From assembly GCA_028873825.1 (NCBI GenBank), contig JAPPNM010000134.1, forward strand, positions 1-46,453: DNA of 46,453 nucleotides, read 5' to 3'. Positions 1 through 9,281 of the stretch are shown here, piece by piece (positions within the stretch are counted from its first letter, which is position 1; every line of letters starts with the position of its first letter). Position numbers and translations under genes: made by a program. This DNA comes from Gemmatimonadota bacterium. Lineage in GTDB: Bacteria; Gemmatimonadota; Gemmatimonadetes; Longimicrobiales; Gaopeijiaceae. Under the pieces are notes generated by a model, which was not told the DNA's origin, searched no databases, and saw only the letters and a list, made by a program, of their open reading frames with translations.

Positions 1-4
1 AGTG

Positions 5-53
5 GCAAAATGTATAGCAGACATTACATAGTGTAATGTATGCTTTACAGCGT
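5..53 (-). promoter_or_regulatory. AT-rich palindromic promoter/operator-like module, copy A
   Basis: On the minus strand this block contains TGTAAAG-N7-TACA (bases 49 to 32), a perfect inverted repeat ACATTACA-TAG-TGTAATGT (21-39) and a -10-like TATACA (16 to 11). It aligns without gaps to the module upstream of murQ at 19424-19470 with roughly three quarters identity. Such low GC content in a roughly 70% GC window marks it as regulatory. If the TATACA is a -10 box, transcription would run leftwards and the controlled gene would begin just outside the window. The regulator is unknown. Confidence 0.5.
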
Positions 54-66
54 GGGCGGGTGAAGC

Positions 67-134
67 GAAGCGGCCAGCGCGGATGCATCGCCGGTCGAAT
101 GCCGGGTGGATTTTGTCCACGGGCTGCCAGGTTG
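67..134 (-). repeat. dispersed intergenic repeat, copy A (both halves contiguous)
   Basis: Two adjoining segments recur upstream of the gamma-glutamyltransferase gene. Bases 67-100 match 19066-19099 at 29 of 34 positions. Bases 98-134 match 19169-19205 at 32 of 37. On the minus strand the second segment carries the core CAGCCCGTGGACAAAATCC, which is also found at 32455-32477. No open reading frame of its own is evident. It may be a regulatory or recombinational element; its function is unknown. Confidence 0.55.
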
Positions 135-218
135 AGGCGAAGACGCGGAAGGTCAACGGCAGTAGCCGAGATGCCGGAGGGCACGCCTGCGCACCGTACG
201 GACGAGACGGCCGCGCCC

Positions 219-1604
219 CTACCCCGCGTGCTTCGCCGCCAGCGCCTCCAGCCCGGCGTCGATCTCCGCGCGGCCGATCCACCGCCCCCGCACCATCACC
301 CCCACGCGGTCGAACAGGTTCGCGAGTTCGTCGAGCGGGTTGGAACCGAGGAGCACAAGGTCGGCGCGCATCCCCGGCGCGACGGTTCCGAAGTTGCCGT
401 CGAGACCCAGATGCGAGGCCACGTATTCGCCCACCGCGACCGTTCCGCTCTTCAGAATCTCGTAGTTCGACATCCCCGCGCCGGCCATCGCCCGGAGCTC
501 CCGGTGAAGCGCGAACCCGGGCACGTTGAAGAGCTGCGGCGAATCGGTCCCCATCAGGATTCCGGCGCCCGCGTCCGAGAGCGCCTTGAGGATCCGCCTG
601 CGCAGCGCGAGGTAGAGCTCGACCTCCTCCGCCGCGCCCAGGCCTGCGCCCGCCCGCCTCCGCCAGCCCTCGCGCGTCGCCGCCGAGACGTAGCGCATCT
701 CTGGCTGCCGGAGCATCTCGTCGGGGTCGGTCGCCCGGTACAGGTTCTCCCACAGGTACATTGTGGGCACCACGTAGACGTCGTGGTCGATCGTGAGGCG
801 GACGATCTCTGCCAGCCCGGCCTCGTCGACGCCCCGCGCCAGCCCGCCGAGACTGATCCGGCCCGCGCCCACCTGGGCCTGCACGTCGTCGGACGCGATG
901 GCCTGAACATAGCCGTCCAGGTGCTCGACGGTCGAAATGCCCGTCTCGATCGCATGAACCAGCCCCACCTCGGCGGGAACGTGGCCCGCGTACGAGAGCC
1001 CCACCCTGTTGGCAACCTCCACCATGTGGTCCCACGTCTCGAGCGACACGCCGGGGTGGATCTTCTGCAGGTGGTATCCGGCTCTTGCGTGGGCGTGGAG
1101 GAGGCGTTCCGCGTCCGCGGGCGTCGGGGCCGACCGGCCGTTGATCGAAGGCGCGCCGACGTAGAAGCTGGGGCCAAGCAGCTCGCCCCGTTCGATTTCG
1201 CCGGCGAGAGGTATCTGGTAGTCCGAGCCGAGCATGCCCCGGATGGTGGTGACGCCGTTGGCGACGTACAGGAAGAGGATGTCCTCGACCGCTTCCCTGG
1301 GCGGGTCGGCGCCGGGGGGGACGTGGGCGTGCATCTCGGCGAGTCCGGGCATCAGGAACCGGCCGGTTCCGTCGATCACGGTGGCGCCGCGGGGCACCTC
1401 GACCTCGCCGGCCGGTCCGACGGCCGCGATCGCGCCGTCCCGGACGACGACGGTCCGGCCGGGCAGAACCGTTTCCGAGCTCATGGGAAGGACAGTCACG
1501 TCGGCGAACGCCGTGAGGCCGGAGACGACCTGCGCCTCGCACGACGCGAAGGAGGCGATCGAGGCGGCCGTTGCGACCATCCCCTGGAGAGGCAAACCGC
1601 TCAT
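219..1604 (-). CDS. amidohydrolase family protein (imidazolonepropionase-like metal-dependent hydrolase)
   Basis: The 461-residue product has the layout of the COG1228 amidohydrolases: an N-terminal beta-sandwich strand set, a TIM-barrel and a closing beta-sandwich strand set. Metal ligands are visible as H92 and H94 in PGLAEMHAH, a candidate carboxylated lysine K181, H208 in AGHVP, H228 in TVEHLD and D354 in MGTDSP. The C-terminal GTVAPGMRADLVLL is the usual cofactor-free sandwich return. The substrate cannot be deduced; relatives hydrolyse cyclic amides, dipeptides or related C-N bonds. I chose the ATG at 1604 because sequence upstream of it loses homology-like character. The first 25 residues are mildly hydrophobic, ending FASC, and could be an export or lipoprotein signal, but weakly. 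It stands alone, divergent from the gene at 1837. Confidence 0.85.
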   Translation of the reverse strand: MSGLPLQGMVATAASIASFASCEAQVVSGLTAFADVTVLPMSSETVLPGRTVVVRDGAIAAVGPAGEVEVPRGATVIDGTGRFLMPGLAEMHAHVPPGADPPREAVEDILFLYVANGVTTIRGMLGSDYQIPLAGEIERGELLGPSFYVGAPSINGRSAPTPADAERLLHAHARAGYHLQKIHPGVSLETWDHMVEVANRVGLSYAGHVPAEVGLVHAIETGISTVEHLDGYVQAIASDDVQAQVGAGRISLGGLARGVDEAGLAEIVRLTIDHDVYVVPTMYLWENLYRATDPDEMLRQPEMRYVSAATREGWRRRAGAGLGAAEEVELYLALRRRILKALSDAGAGILMGTDSPQLFNVPGFALHRELRAMAGAGMSNYEILKSGTVAVGEYVASHLGLDGNFGTVAPGMRADLVLLGSNPLDELANLFDRVGVMVRGRWIGRAEIDAGLEALAAKHAG

Positions 1605-1668
1605 GTTCGTCGTCCGCTGCTGGATTGTTCGGGGCGCGGGAGAAGCGTCGCGCCCGGTCCCGTCACAT

Positions 1669-1674
1669 ATTGTA
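1669..1674 (-). promoter_or_regulatory. possible -10 box for the amidohydrolase gene
   Basis: TACAAT on the minus strand matches the sigma-70 -10 consensus at five of six positions. It lies about 65 bases upstream of the ATG at 1604, in a locally AT-richer patch of the 232-base divergent intergenic region (1605-1836). I see no convincing -35 box, so the call rests on one hexamer. Confidence 0.25.
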
Positions 1675-1836
1675 GCATGCCGGGAGGGTCTTCGGCGGCC
1701 CGGTCTCCGGCGCCCGCCGCGCCGCGGCGTTACAGTATTCGGGCACACGGACGGCACGACCGCTCGCCCGCCGCGCGGCCGGGTCGCGCTTCCCGCTTCC
1801 CGCCGGTCGTGCCCATTCTCGAACAAGGAGCTTTCG

Positions 1837-2541
1837 ATGAAACGGACTTTGCCGCTCCCAGCCGCCGCCGTGTCCCTTCTTGCGGCAGCCCACCCCGCCG
1901 GGGCCGTGCAGGACGTCGCGGCGGAAGCGCGCGTCGGCACTATGGGCATCGGCGTCGGCGTCACGGTTCCCGTGCACGAGCGCTTCGCCGTGCGCGCCGG
2001 CGCGGGCATCCTCGGCTTCGACCTGGGTCTCACCGGCCGCTTCGGAGTGGACGACGACCGCACCGCGAAGGTGACCCTGCCCAAGGCGCTGTTCACACTG
2101 GGAGCGGACGTGCGGCTCCGCAGCCTGCGGCTCGGAGCGGGAGTCCTCTTGAAGTCCGGCCAGCCCGCCTACCGGGTCACCCTCGACCCCGGCGCCAACA
2201 TCGTGATCGGCAGCGGAACCTACGAGGAGACCGAAGTCAAGACCCTGACGACGACCCTCTCCTCGGGGGCTGCCGCACCGTACTTTCTCCTGGGATTCGG
2301 ATCGCATTCGTCGTCCGGATTCTCCTTCGCGGCGGATGTCGGCGTCGCCCTGCCGAGCGGCGTGAACTTCATTTTGACCGCGGCCGGGGACGAGGCCGTG
2401 ATCAGCTCCGAGTCGTTCCGCGTCGACCTCGCACAGGAGACGAAGGAGACCGACGCCGACGCCGGCGGAATAGTGAACTACTGGCCGATCGTCAGCGTCG
2501 GGGTGCGCTACGGGTTCCGCCTGGGCGGGCCGCGGGAGTGA
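1837..2541 (+). CDS. exported outer-membrane beta-barrel-like protein, unknown function
   Basis: The 234-residue product starts with a classical signal peptide: MKRT, then a hydrophobic alanine/leucine stretch, with cleavage probably after AHPAGA near residue 23. The mature part has alternating amphipathic strands such as FAVRAGAGILGFDLGLTGRFG, several glycine-aromatic turns, and a final strand VSVGVRYGFRLG. That pattern suggests a small outer-membrane barrel, although the very last residue is not the canonical phenylalanine. The start is supported by AAGGAG six bases before the ATG. The stop codon overlaps the GTG start of the next gene in GTGA, so the two are probably translationally coupled. 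I do not recognise a specific family. Confidence 0.75.
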   Translation: MKRTLPLPAAAVSLLAAAHPAGAVQDVAAEARVGTMGIGVGVTVPVHERFAVRAGAGILGFDLGLTGRFGVDDDRTAKVTLPKALFTLGADVRLRSLRLGAGVLLKSGQPAYRVTLDPGANIVIGSGTYEETEVKTLTTTLSSGAAAPYFLLGFGSHSSSGFSFAADVGVALPSGVNFILTAAGDEAVISSESFRVDLAQETKETDADAGGIVNYWPIVSVGVRYGFRLGGPRE

Positions 2542-3683
2542 GCGGTCCCGCATCCGGCCTGACCCCGCGGGAGGCGGCCCGCTACGCCCGGCACCTGGTT
2601 CTCCCCGAAGTGGGAAGAGCGGGGCAGGAGCGTCTCAAGGAGGCGCGGGTGCTGCTCGTCGGCGCCGGAGGACTCGGCTCTCCGGCGGCGCTGTACCTGG
2701 CGGCGGCGGGCGTGGGCGCGCTCGGCATCGTGGACCCCGACGTGGTCGACGTCACCAACCTGCAGCGGCAGATCCTGCACGGCACGTCCGGCCTGGGCGC
2801 GCCGAAGGTCGATTCGGCGCGGGCCCGCCTCGAGGACGTGAACCCGCACGTGAAGGTGGAGGCCGGAGCCGTGCGGCTCTCGTCGGCCAACGCGCTGGAG
2901 ATCGTGGCCGCCTACGATGCGGTCGTCGACGGCACCGACAACTTCCCCGCGCGCTACCTCGTCAACGACGCCTGCGTCCTGACCGGCCGGCCGAACGTGT
3001 ACGGGTCCGTCCACCGCTGGGAAGGACAGCTCTCGGTCTTCGCCGCGGAGGGAGGGCCGTGCTACCGCTGCCTCTTCCGGGAACCTCCGCCGCCGGGGCT
3101 GGTCCCCAACTGCGCCGAAGCCGGGGTTTTCGGGGCGCTGCCCGGCGTGGTTGGCGCGGCTCAGGCGATGGAGACGATCAAGCTGCTCCTGGGCGTGGGC
3201 GAAGCGCTGGTGGGGCGGCTGCAGATCTTCGACGCGCTCTCCCACCGCTGGAGGGAGCTGGAGATTCGCCGGGATCCCGGGTGCGCCGTCTGCGGGGACG
3301 CGCCCACCCAGACGGAGCTGATCGACTACGAGGCGTTCTGCGGGGCGGATCCCGAACCGGACGGAGGGAGGGTTGCGATCAGCCGCGTGGAGCCGGAAGA
3401 GCTGGACGCCGTGTTGGCGGGCGAGCCGCCACCGTTCCTGCTGGACGTGCGAGAGGTTGCGGAGTGGCGGAACCTGAACCTGGCGCACCTTGGGGCCGTG
3501 CTCCTGCCGATGCGCGAGGTGCCCGGACGCCTGGACGAGATCCCGCGCGACCGTCCCGTGGTGGTGTACTGCCAGAGCGGCGCGAGGAGCCTCGAGGTGG
3601 CGAAGCTGCTGGCCGCGGAGGGGTACGCGGACGTGCGCAACCTGGAGGGCGGGATCGCAGGGGTGGCGGCGCGAAGTCCATGA
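2538..3683 (+). CDS. moeB: MoeB/MoeZ-type sulfur-carrier adenylyltransferase with C-terminal rhodanese domain
   Basis: The 381-residue protein joins a ThiF/MoeB/HesA E1-like adenylation domain (about 1-265) to a rhodanese domain (about 282-378). Visible features are the nucleotide loop VGAGGLG (41-47), DVTNLQRQ (71-78) with the adenylation arginine, DGTDNF (131-136), a loop cysteine C192 in PNCAEAG, and two CxxC pairs, C175/C178 and C249/C252, that form the zinc site. The rhodanese active-site loop is CQSGARS with C345. Proteins of this layout activate the C-terminal glycine of MoaD, ThiS or CysO-type carriers and hand over sulfur for molybdopterin, thiamine or cysteine synthesis. Which carrier is used cannot be told, since no carrier gene is nearby. 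It starts with GTG overlapping the previous stop, and its own stop overlaps the next ATG, giving a tightly coupled trio. Confidence 0.9.
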   Translation: MSGPASGLTPREAARYARHLVLPEVGRAGQERLKEARVLLVGAGGLGSPAALYLAAAGVGALGIVDPDVVDVTNLQRQILHGTSGLGAPKVDSARARLEDVNPHVKVEAGAVRLSSANALEIVAAYDAVVDGTDNFPARYLVNDACVLTGRPNVYGSVHRWEGQLSVFAAEGGPCYRCLFREPPPPGLVPNCAEAGVFGALPGVVGAAQAMETIKLLLGVGEALVGRLQIFDALSHRWRELEIRRDPGCAVCGDAPTQTELIDYEAFCGADPEPDGGRVAISRVEPEELDAVLAGEPPPFLLDVREVAEWRNLNLAHLGAVLLPMREVPGRLDEIPRDRPVVVYCQSGARSLEVAKLLAAEGYADVRNLEGGIAGVAARSP

Positions 3684-4888
3684 ACTCGGCAAACCGGCTC
3701 CGGCCCCCGTCTCTCCTCGCTCTCCTCGTCCTCTTCTCCGCGGCGGCGTCCGCGCCCCGCCCCGCCTCCGCCCAGCTCGCCCGGGCCGACACGGCCGCCG
3801 TCCTCCTCGCCGCGGCCCGGGACTTCGACGACCGGGGCGAGGGCGACATCGCCGCGGCCCTGTACCGGCACGTCGCGGACCGTTTCCCGGGCACGGACGC
3901 CGCCGCCTTCGCGCTGGGTCGGCTCCAGGGCGTCACCGCCCGGCGATCCCAGGCGGGCGGCGAAGTGGAGCTGAAGGTGTGGTCGGCGCTGTACGGCATC
4001 TGGCAGGGCATTGCGGTGCCGATCGCGGCGGACGCGGAGAGTGCGGAGGCGTTCGGGATGGGCCTTCTGCTGGGGGGGCCGTTGGGATTCCTGGCCGGGC
4101 GGGAGATGGCCCGGTCCAGGCCGCGTTCGCTCGGCCAGGCGAGGGCAATCACCTGGGGCGGGACCTGGGGGGCCATCCAGGGGTGGGGTTGGGCGAAGGC
4201 GCTGGACTTGGGCAAGGTGGGGCGAGACTACGCCAACCTCGGCTACGACGTCGAAAGCGAAGACGTGGAGGCCACCGAGGCCGTCTTTGCGTCGATGATC
4301 GCGGGTGGGGCGGCGGGCATCGCCGGGGGTCTGGTCTGGGCGCGGCGGGAAATCACGCCCGGTACAGCCACATCCGCCATGTTGGGAAGCCTGTGGGGCA
4401 TGTGGTTCGGCTTCTCCACGGCGTTCCTGGCGGATGTCGAGGGAGACGGGCTGATTGCGGCTTCGATGCTCGCCGGCAACGCAGGGCTGGTGGCCGGCGC
4501 CCTCGCGGGAAGCCGCCTGCCCCTGAGCCGGGGTCGTGCCCGCATAATCAGCGTGGGCGGGGTGGTCGGAGCCTTCGGCGGTCTGGGGCTCACGCTGATC
4601 GGCCAGCCCGACGACGAGAAGGCGGCCATGAGTCTGATCCTCGCGAGCAGTGTCGCCGGCCTCGCTGTAGCCTCGGCCGCGACAGGCGGAGACAGGGACG
4701 GACCGAATGAGCGCGGCGACGCTGCCGGCGCCTCGCCGCTTCCGGCCCCCGGCGCGCTGCTCAGCTGGTCGGACGGAGACTGGGCGTTCTCGACCCCGCT
4801 TCCCAGCCCCGTGTTGGAGTCGCCCCGACGAGGCGCCGATGGCCACGGCCTCGTCTGGAAGTTCCCGCTGGTGAAGCTGCGGTTCTGA
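3680..4888 (+). CDS. exported glycine/alanine-rich membrane-associated protein with N-terminal TPR-like segment
   Basis: The 402-residue product begins with a signal peptide (hydrophobic LLALLVLFSAAASA, probable cleavage after PASAQ near residue 32). A short helical-repeat segment follows: ARDFDDRGEGDIAAALYRHVADRFPGTDAA at about 45-75 resembles one tetratricopeptide-like unit. The rest holds several glycine-rich hydrophobic stretches, for example MGLLLGGPLGFLAG, MIAGGAAGIAGG, MLAGNAGLVAGALAG and VVGAFGGLGLTLIG, each preceded by a charged turn. These look like repeated glycine-zipper hairpins that insert into or lie on a membrane. It starts in an ATGA overlap with the MoeB-like gene, which suggests co-expression, but no functional link is obvious. 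I do not recognise the family. Confidence 0.7.
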   Translation: MNSANRLRPPSLLALLVLFSAAASAPRPASAQLARADTAAVLLAAARDFDDRGEGDIAAALYRHVADRFPGTDAAAFALGRLQGVTARRSQAGGEVELKVWSALYGIWQGIAVPIAADAESAEAFGMGLLLGGPLGFLAGREMARSRPRSLGQARAITWGGTWGAIQGWGWAKALDLGKVGRDYANLGYDVESEDVEATEAVFASMIAGGAAGIAGGLVWARREITPGTATSAMLGSLWGMWFGFSTAFLADVEGDGLIAASMLAGNAGLVAGALAGSRLPLSRGRARIISVGGVVGAFGGLGLTLIGQPDDEKAAMSLILASSVAGLAVASAATGGDRDGPNERGDAAGASPLPAPGALLSWSDGDWAFSTPLPSPVLESPRRGADGHGLVWKFPLVKLRF

Positions 4889-4898
4889 CGGGGGGCGC

Positions 4899-4916
4899 AG
4901 GCGCGTGCGCGCGCCT
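4899..4916. terminator. GC hairpin between convergent genes
   Basis: AGGCGCG and CGCGCCT form a perfect 7-bp stem around a TGCG loop in the 27-base gap between the convergent genes ending at 4888 and 4916. There is no T-tract on either side, so it is at best a bidirectional pause or Rho-assisted terminator. Base 4916 is also the last base of the E1 stop codon. Confidence 0.35.
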
Positions 4917-7048
4917 CAGTACCCCGCCAGCCCCAAGATCCCCTCCAGCACGTCGTCCGTCTGCGGCAGGATCGCCGTTTCCAGCTCGGGCGCGTAGGCC
5001 ACCCAAGTGTCCAGCGCCGCCACCCGGCGCACCGGGCCGTCCAGCCAGGGGAAGAGCTCGTCGGCGACGCGCGCGGCCACCTCCGAGCCTATCCCCCACG
5101 ACAGCGCGTCCTCGTGCGCGACCATCACCTTGTTGGTTCGCCGCACCGATTCGCCGATCGTCTCCATGTCCAGCGGCGACAGGCTGCGCAGGTCGATGAC
5201 TTCGGCGCTGATCCCGTGGCGCGTCTCGGCGGTGCGGGCCGCGTCCAGCGACCGCTTCACCAGGGCCCCGCAGGTCACCACGGTCACGTCGCGTCCCGGA
5301 CGCACCACCTTCGCCCTCCCGAAGGGGACCATGTAGCCGGGGCCCGGATCGGCGCCCTTGTTGTGGACCTGCCGGTAGAGGTGCTTGTGCTCCAGGAAGA
5401 TGACCGGGTCGTCGCAGCGGATGGCCGTGCGCAGCAGGCCGTTGGCGTCGAGAGCGTTCGACGGTAGCACGACCCGGAGCCCCGCCGTGTGCGTGAAGAG
5501 GGTGGCGCCGGTTTGCGAGTGGTAGATCCCGCCCTTGATGTAGCCGCCGTAGGTGACGCGCACGACCACCGGCGCCTCCCAGCTCCCGGCGGAGCGGTAC
5601 CGCATGGTGGCCAGTTCGTTCCTGATCTGCATGAAGGCCGGCCAGATGTAGTCGATGAACTGGATCTCCACGACGGGCCGCATCCCGCGCGCCGCCATCC
5701 CCACGCCGCGGCCGACGATGTTGGCCTCGGCGAGCGGCGAGTTGTAGACGCGGTTGCCGCCGAAGCGCGCCTGCAGGCCGTGGGTCACCTTGAAGACGCC
5801 GCCCTTGCCCTTCACCTCGCTGAGCGCCTCCTCGCGGGAGGCGTCGGCCACGTCCTGCCCGAAGACGACGATCCTGGGGTCGCGCTCCATCTCCGTGCGC
5901 AGGCACCGGTTGAGGAGGTCCACCATGGTGAACCGGCGGTCGTCGCCGAAGGCCGGGCGGTCCTCGGTGTCGAAATCGGGGCCGGTCGGGTCGACCGTCT
6001 CCGAGTAGAGCCACTTCATGGCGGTTTCGGGGGCCGGCTGCGGATACTCCAGCGCCTGGTCGCTCGCGGCCGCCACCGCCGCCCGCACGTCGGCCTCCAT
6101 CCGGTCGAGTTCGGTCGCGGTGGCGGCTCCGGTTTCGATCAGCAGTCTGCGCGCCTTGCGGAGCGGGTCCCGGCGGTCCTGCGCGGCCCGTTCGGCGGGG
6201 GTGCGGTAGGCGGATTCGTCGTCCGACCCGGAGTGGGAGTAGGGCCGGATGGTGTGGGCGTGGAGCAGGGCCGGCCCGCGTCGCTCCCGGCACCAGCGGA
6301 CCGCCTCGCCCGCGGCCCGGTGACTGTCGAGCAGGTCGGTGCCGTCGCACTCCGCGATCCTGAGATCGGGGAAGCCGGTCAGGAGCCGCGAGACGCTTCC
6401 GCCCGCGGTCTGCACCTCGACCGGCACCGAGATGGCGTACTCGTTGTCCTCGACGACGAAGAGGACCGGCAGCTTCAGGTTGCACGCCGTGTTCAGCGCC
6501 TCCCAGAACTCGCCCTCCGAGGTTGTGCCGTCGCCGGCGGTGCAGACGACGATTTCGTCGTCGGCGAAGGTCCGCAGGTGACGGCGCAGCTCGGGGGCGA
6601 CGGACGCCCGGAGTCCCGCCTCGGCGGCGCCCACGGCCTGGAGGAACTGCGTCCCCGTCGGCGAGGAGGCCGACACGATGTTGAACCGGGTGTCCCCGTA
6701 GTGGCAGGGCATCTGGCGGCCGCCGCTGGCCGGGTCGGCCTCGGCGCCCATCCCCTGCAGCAGCTGTTCCATGGGAGACACGCCGAGCGCCAGCGCAAGC
6801 GCCCGGTCCCGGTAGTAGAAGTAGAACCAGTCCGACCCCGGCCGCGCGAAGTCGGCCAGGGCGACCTGCACCGCCTCGTGGCCGGCGCCCGAGATCAGGA
6901 AGAAGACCTTGCCCTGCCTGTAGAGCTTGGCCTCGCGATCGTCGATGGCGCGGGACGTGACCATGGTCCGGTACCACGCGAGCAGCTTGTCCGGGCCCGG
7001 ACGGCCGGATTCGAGGTGGGTGCCGGGTTCGTGTTCCGGTTTGGCCAT
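4916..7048 (-). CDS. fused E1 alpha-beta subunit of a 2-oxoacid (branched-chain type) dehydrogenase
   Basis: The 710-residue enzyme carries both E1 subunits in one chain. The alpha part (about 20-340) has GHEAVQVAL, the thiamine-diphosphate motif beginning [15 protein letters not shown] at 172 and closing with DNEYAIS at 201, and the [11 protein letters not shown] loop that follows the catalytic histidine region. The beta part (about 370-710) has [32 protein letters not shown] and [12 protein letters not shown]. It decarboxylates a 2-oxoacid and passes the acyl group to the lipoyl arm of an E2 protein. Sequence style favours branched-chain or general 2-oxoacid E1 over pyruvate E1, but the substrate is not certain. 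The ATG at 7048 is supported by GGGAG five bases upstream. No E2 or E3 gene lies in the window. The fusion is known from Bacteroidota and other groups. Confidence 0.9.
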   Translation of the reverse strand: MAKPEHEPGTHLESGRPGPDKLLAWYRTMVTSRAIDDREAKLYRQGKVFFLISGAGHEAVQVALADFARPGSDWFYFYYRDRALALALGVSPMEQLLQGMGAEADPASGGRQMPCHYGDTRFNIVSASSPTGTQFLQAVGAAEAGLRASVAPELRRHLRTFADDEIVVCTAGDGTTSEGEFWEALNTACNLKLPVLFVVEDNEYAISVPVEVQTAGGSVSRLLTGFPDLRIAECDGTDLLDSHRAAGEAVRWCRERRGPALLHAHTIRPYSHSGSDDESAYRTPAERAAQDRRDPLRKARRLLIETGAATATELDRMEADVRAAVAAASDQALEYPQPAPETAMKWLYSETVDPTGPDFDTEDRPAFGDDRRFTMVDLLNRCLRTEMERDPRIVVFGQDVADASREEALSEVKGKGGVFKVTHGLQARFGGNRVYNSPLAEANIVGRGVGMAARGMRPVVEIQFIDYIWPAFMQIRNELATMRYRSAGSWEAPVVVRVTYGGYIKGGIYHSQTGATLFTHTAGLRVVLPSNALDANGLLRTAIRCDDPVIFLEHKHLYRQVHNKGADPGPGYMVPFGRAKVVRPGRDVTVVTCGALVKRSLDAARTAETRHGISAEVIDLRSLSPLDMETIGESVRRTNKVMVAHEDALSWGIGSEVAARVADELFPWLDGPVRRVAALDTWVAYAPELETAILPQTDDVLEGILGLAGY

Positions 7049-7105
7049 ATGCTCCCGGGGTGAATTGGACGAAGGGCGGGCCCAACGGGCCGAAGGCGCG
7101 GTGCG

Positions 7106-9154
7106 CTATTCAGATTGGGCGCGCGCGAGTGCCGCGTCCAGTGCCGAGGGGCTCGACGCGGGCTCCTGGCAGGCCGTGCCGAGGCAGACGAACGCCTCGC
7201 CGGGACGGTCCGCACGCCCCTCCATGGCGGGCAGGGCGGCGATCGCGGGATTGCCGGGATCCCCGCCCGCGACGAGCCGGTTCGGGTGGGGATGCCGGTG
7301 CGCCCGGTCGAGCATGCCCGCGACGCGCCCGGGGGGTCCCACGAGGGTGACCTCGAGGCGGGGCGTCTCGTGTGAGATGGCGGCGGTGAGGAGGCGGCCG
7401 ACAGCGGACGGGTAGCGCTCCATCGTCCCGCGCTCGCGGGCCAGCACCGCCTCCGCGATTCCCCTGTGCTCCGCCGACCCGGTCAGCGCGGCGGAGCGCG
7501 CGAGCAGCTCCACCGCGAGCGAGTTCCCCGAAGGCGTGGCGTTGTCCATGATGTCGCGGGGCCGCACGAGCAGCTCCTCGCCGTCGGCCGGGGCGTCGTG
7601 GAACAGCTGCTCCGCGGGCGACCAGAAGCGGGCTACGGCGGCGTCGGCGATCCGGGATGCGTGGGCGAGCCAGCGCGCGTCGAGGGTGGCCTCGTAGAGG
7701 GAGAGGCAGGCGTTGCCGAGGGCGCCGTGGTCTTCCAGGAAGCCTTCGACGTGAGCGCGCCCGCCCGCGAAGACGCGCATGAGGCGGCCGGCGGGCCGCA
7801 TGGCGTCGAGCAGGAACCGCGCCGCCCGCGCGGCCGCGCGGGTGTAGTCGGGGCGGCCCAGCGCGGGGCCCGCCTCGGCCAGCGCGCGAATGGCGAACCC
7901 GTTCCACGAGGTGAGCACCTTGTCGTCGCGCAGCGGCTCGGGCCGGCCGGCGCGGCGGACCTTCAGCGCGGCCAGCGACTCCTTGAGCCGCCCGTCCAGC
8001 TCCGAGCGCCCGATCCCCTCCCGGCGGGCCACCGCGTCGAGGTCGTGGGGGAGGTGCAGGATGTTCCGTCCCTCGAAGTTCCCGGCCTTGCTCACGTCGT
8101 AGACCCGCGACAGCAGGCGGGCGGCGCCGGAGCCCAAGACGTCGCGCACCTCGGCCGGAGTCCACAGGTAGAAGGCGCCCTCCTCCCCCTCCGAGTCGGC
8201 GTCGCGGGCGGAGAAGAACGCGCCCTCCGGCGAGGAGAGGTCCTCGAGCACGTAGTCGAGGGTCTCCTCGGCGACGGGTCCCAGGTGGCGGGCCCCGAGA
8301 AGGTGCGCCCGGGTGAGCGCCCGCGCGATGAGCGCGTTGTCGTAGAGCATCTTCTCGAAGTGCGGCACCAGCCAGCGCGCGTCCACCGAGTAGCGGTGGA
8401 AGCCGCCCCCGCAGTGGTCGCGGATGCCGCCGGCCGCCATGCGCGACAGCGTATGCACCGCCATCGAGACGCCCCGCGACTCGGGGCCCCCCGTCCGCAG
8501 CAGGAAGTCGAGGAAGTCCGGCTGCGGGAACTTGGGCGCCCCGCCGAACCCGCCGTTGGCGGGGTCGAAGGTGCGGCCGGCCGCCGAGACCGCGTGCTCG
8601 AAGATCCTCCCGTCCCCGGGCTCGAAGCGGCCGGATTCGGGCTGCGGTTCCGTGGCGCTCCGCCTCAGGACCTCGGTCAGCCGGGCGCCGGCCTCGGCGA
8701 CGTCGCCCCGCCGCGAGCGGTAGGCGCGGGCTGCGGCGGCCAGCACCTGGCGAAACGACGGCATGCCGTGACGGGGCTCGGGCGGGAAGTAGGTGCCGCC
8801 GTGGTAGGGCGTTCCCGCCGGCGTGAGAAACGCGGTCAGGGGCCAGCCCCCGTGGCCGGTCATCGCCTGCACGGCCCGCATGTAGATCGAGTCCACGTCG
8901 GGCCGCTCCTCCCGGTCCACCTTGACGTTGACGAAGGACCGGTTCATCAGCTGCGCGGTTTCGGCGTCCTCGAAGGACTCGCGCTCCATGACGTGGCACC
9001 AGTGGCACGCCGAGTAGCCGATGGAGAGGAGGATGGGGCGGTCCCGCTCCCGGGCCAACGCCAGGGCCTCCTCGCCCCAGGGGTGCCACTCGACCGGGTT
9101 GTTCGCGTGCTGCAGCAGGTAGGGACTGGTCTCGGAGGCGAGGCGGTTGGGCAT
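7106..9154 (-). CDS. DUF255 thioredoxin-domain protein (YyaL / spermatogenesis-associated protein 20-like)
   Basis: The 682-residue product starts with the family hallmark [21 protein letters not shown] (residues 3-23), followed by a thioredoxin-like domain with active-site motif C50-HW-C53 and the conserved [10 protein letters not shown]. The remainder (about 190-680) is a predicted alpha/alpha six-barrel resembling mannose epimerases and glycosidases, with motifs such as [29 protein letters not shown]. The biochemical role of the family is not settled; a redox-linked sugar- or peptide-processing function has been suggested. The ATG at 9154 was chosen because the [11 protein letters not shown] start is the conserved N-terminus of the family; sequence upstream is arginine-rich and not conserved in type. 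It lies 57 bases upstream of the E1 gene on the same strand, so they may share a transcript. Confidence 0.9.
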   Translation of the reverse strand: MPNRLASETSPYLLQHANNPVEWHPWGEEALALARERDRPILLSIGYSACHWCHVMERESFEDAETAQLMNRSFVNVKVDREERPDVDSIYMRAVQAMTGHGGWPLTAFLTPAGTPYHGGTYFPPEPRHGMPSFRQVLAAAARAYRSRRGDVAEAGARLTEVLRRSATEPQPESGRFEPGDGRIFEHAVSAAGRTFDPANGGFGGAPKFPQPDFLDFLLRTGGPESRGVSMAVHTLSRMAAGGIRDHCGGGFHRYSVDARWLVPHFEKMLYDNALIARALTRAHLLGARHLGPVAEETLDYVLEDLSSPEGAFFSARDADSEGEEGAFYLWTPAEVRDVLGSGAARLLSRVYDVSKAGNFEGRNILHLPHDLDAVARREGIGRSELDGRLKESLAALKVRRAGRPEPLRDDKVLTSWNGFAIRALAEAGPALGRPDYTRAAARAARFLLDAMRPAGRLMRVFAGGRAHVEGFLEDHGALGNACLSLYEATLDARWLAHASRIADAAVARFWSPAEQLFHDAPADGEELLVRPRDIMDNATPSGNSLAVELLARSAALTGSAEHRGIAEAVLARERGTMERYPSAVGRLLTAAISHETPRLEVTLVGPPGRVAGMLDRAHRHPHPNRLVAGGDPGNPAIAALPAMEGRADRPGEAFVCLGTACQEPASSPSALDAALARAQSE

Positions 9155-9281
9155 GCGAGGTCGTGGCGGCGGGCGGGCGGGGCGGCGGCGGGGCGCGAGG
9201 AGAAGGAAGATACGCCGTCGCGACCGCCGGCGCCGCACTGAACGGCGGATGGCGGGGCCCCCTTCGTCGTACCTTGAGGGT

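Noticed and set aside
1731..1736. TACAGT as a -10 box for the gene at 1837
   Set aside because: Only four of six consensus positions match, and there is no -35 partner.
36..3683. Very long open frame of more than 1200 codons from 36 to 3683
   Set aside because: Only the part from 2538 is a real gene. Upstream it is antisense to the amidohydrolase and then out of frame with the barrel-protein gene, with arginine/proline-rich shadow composition.
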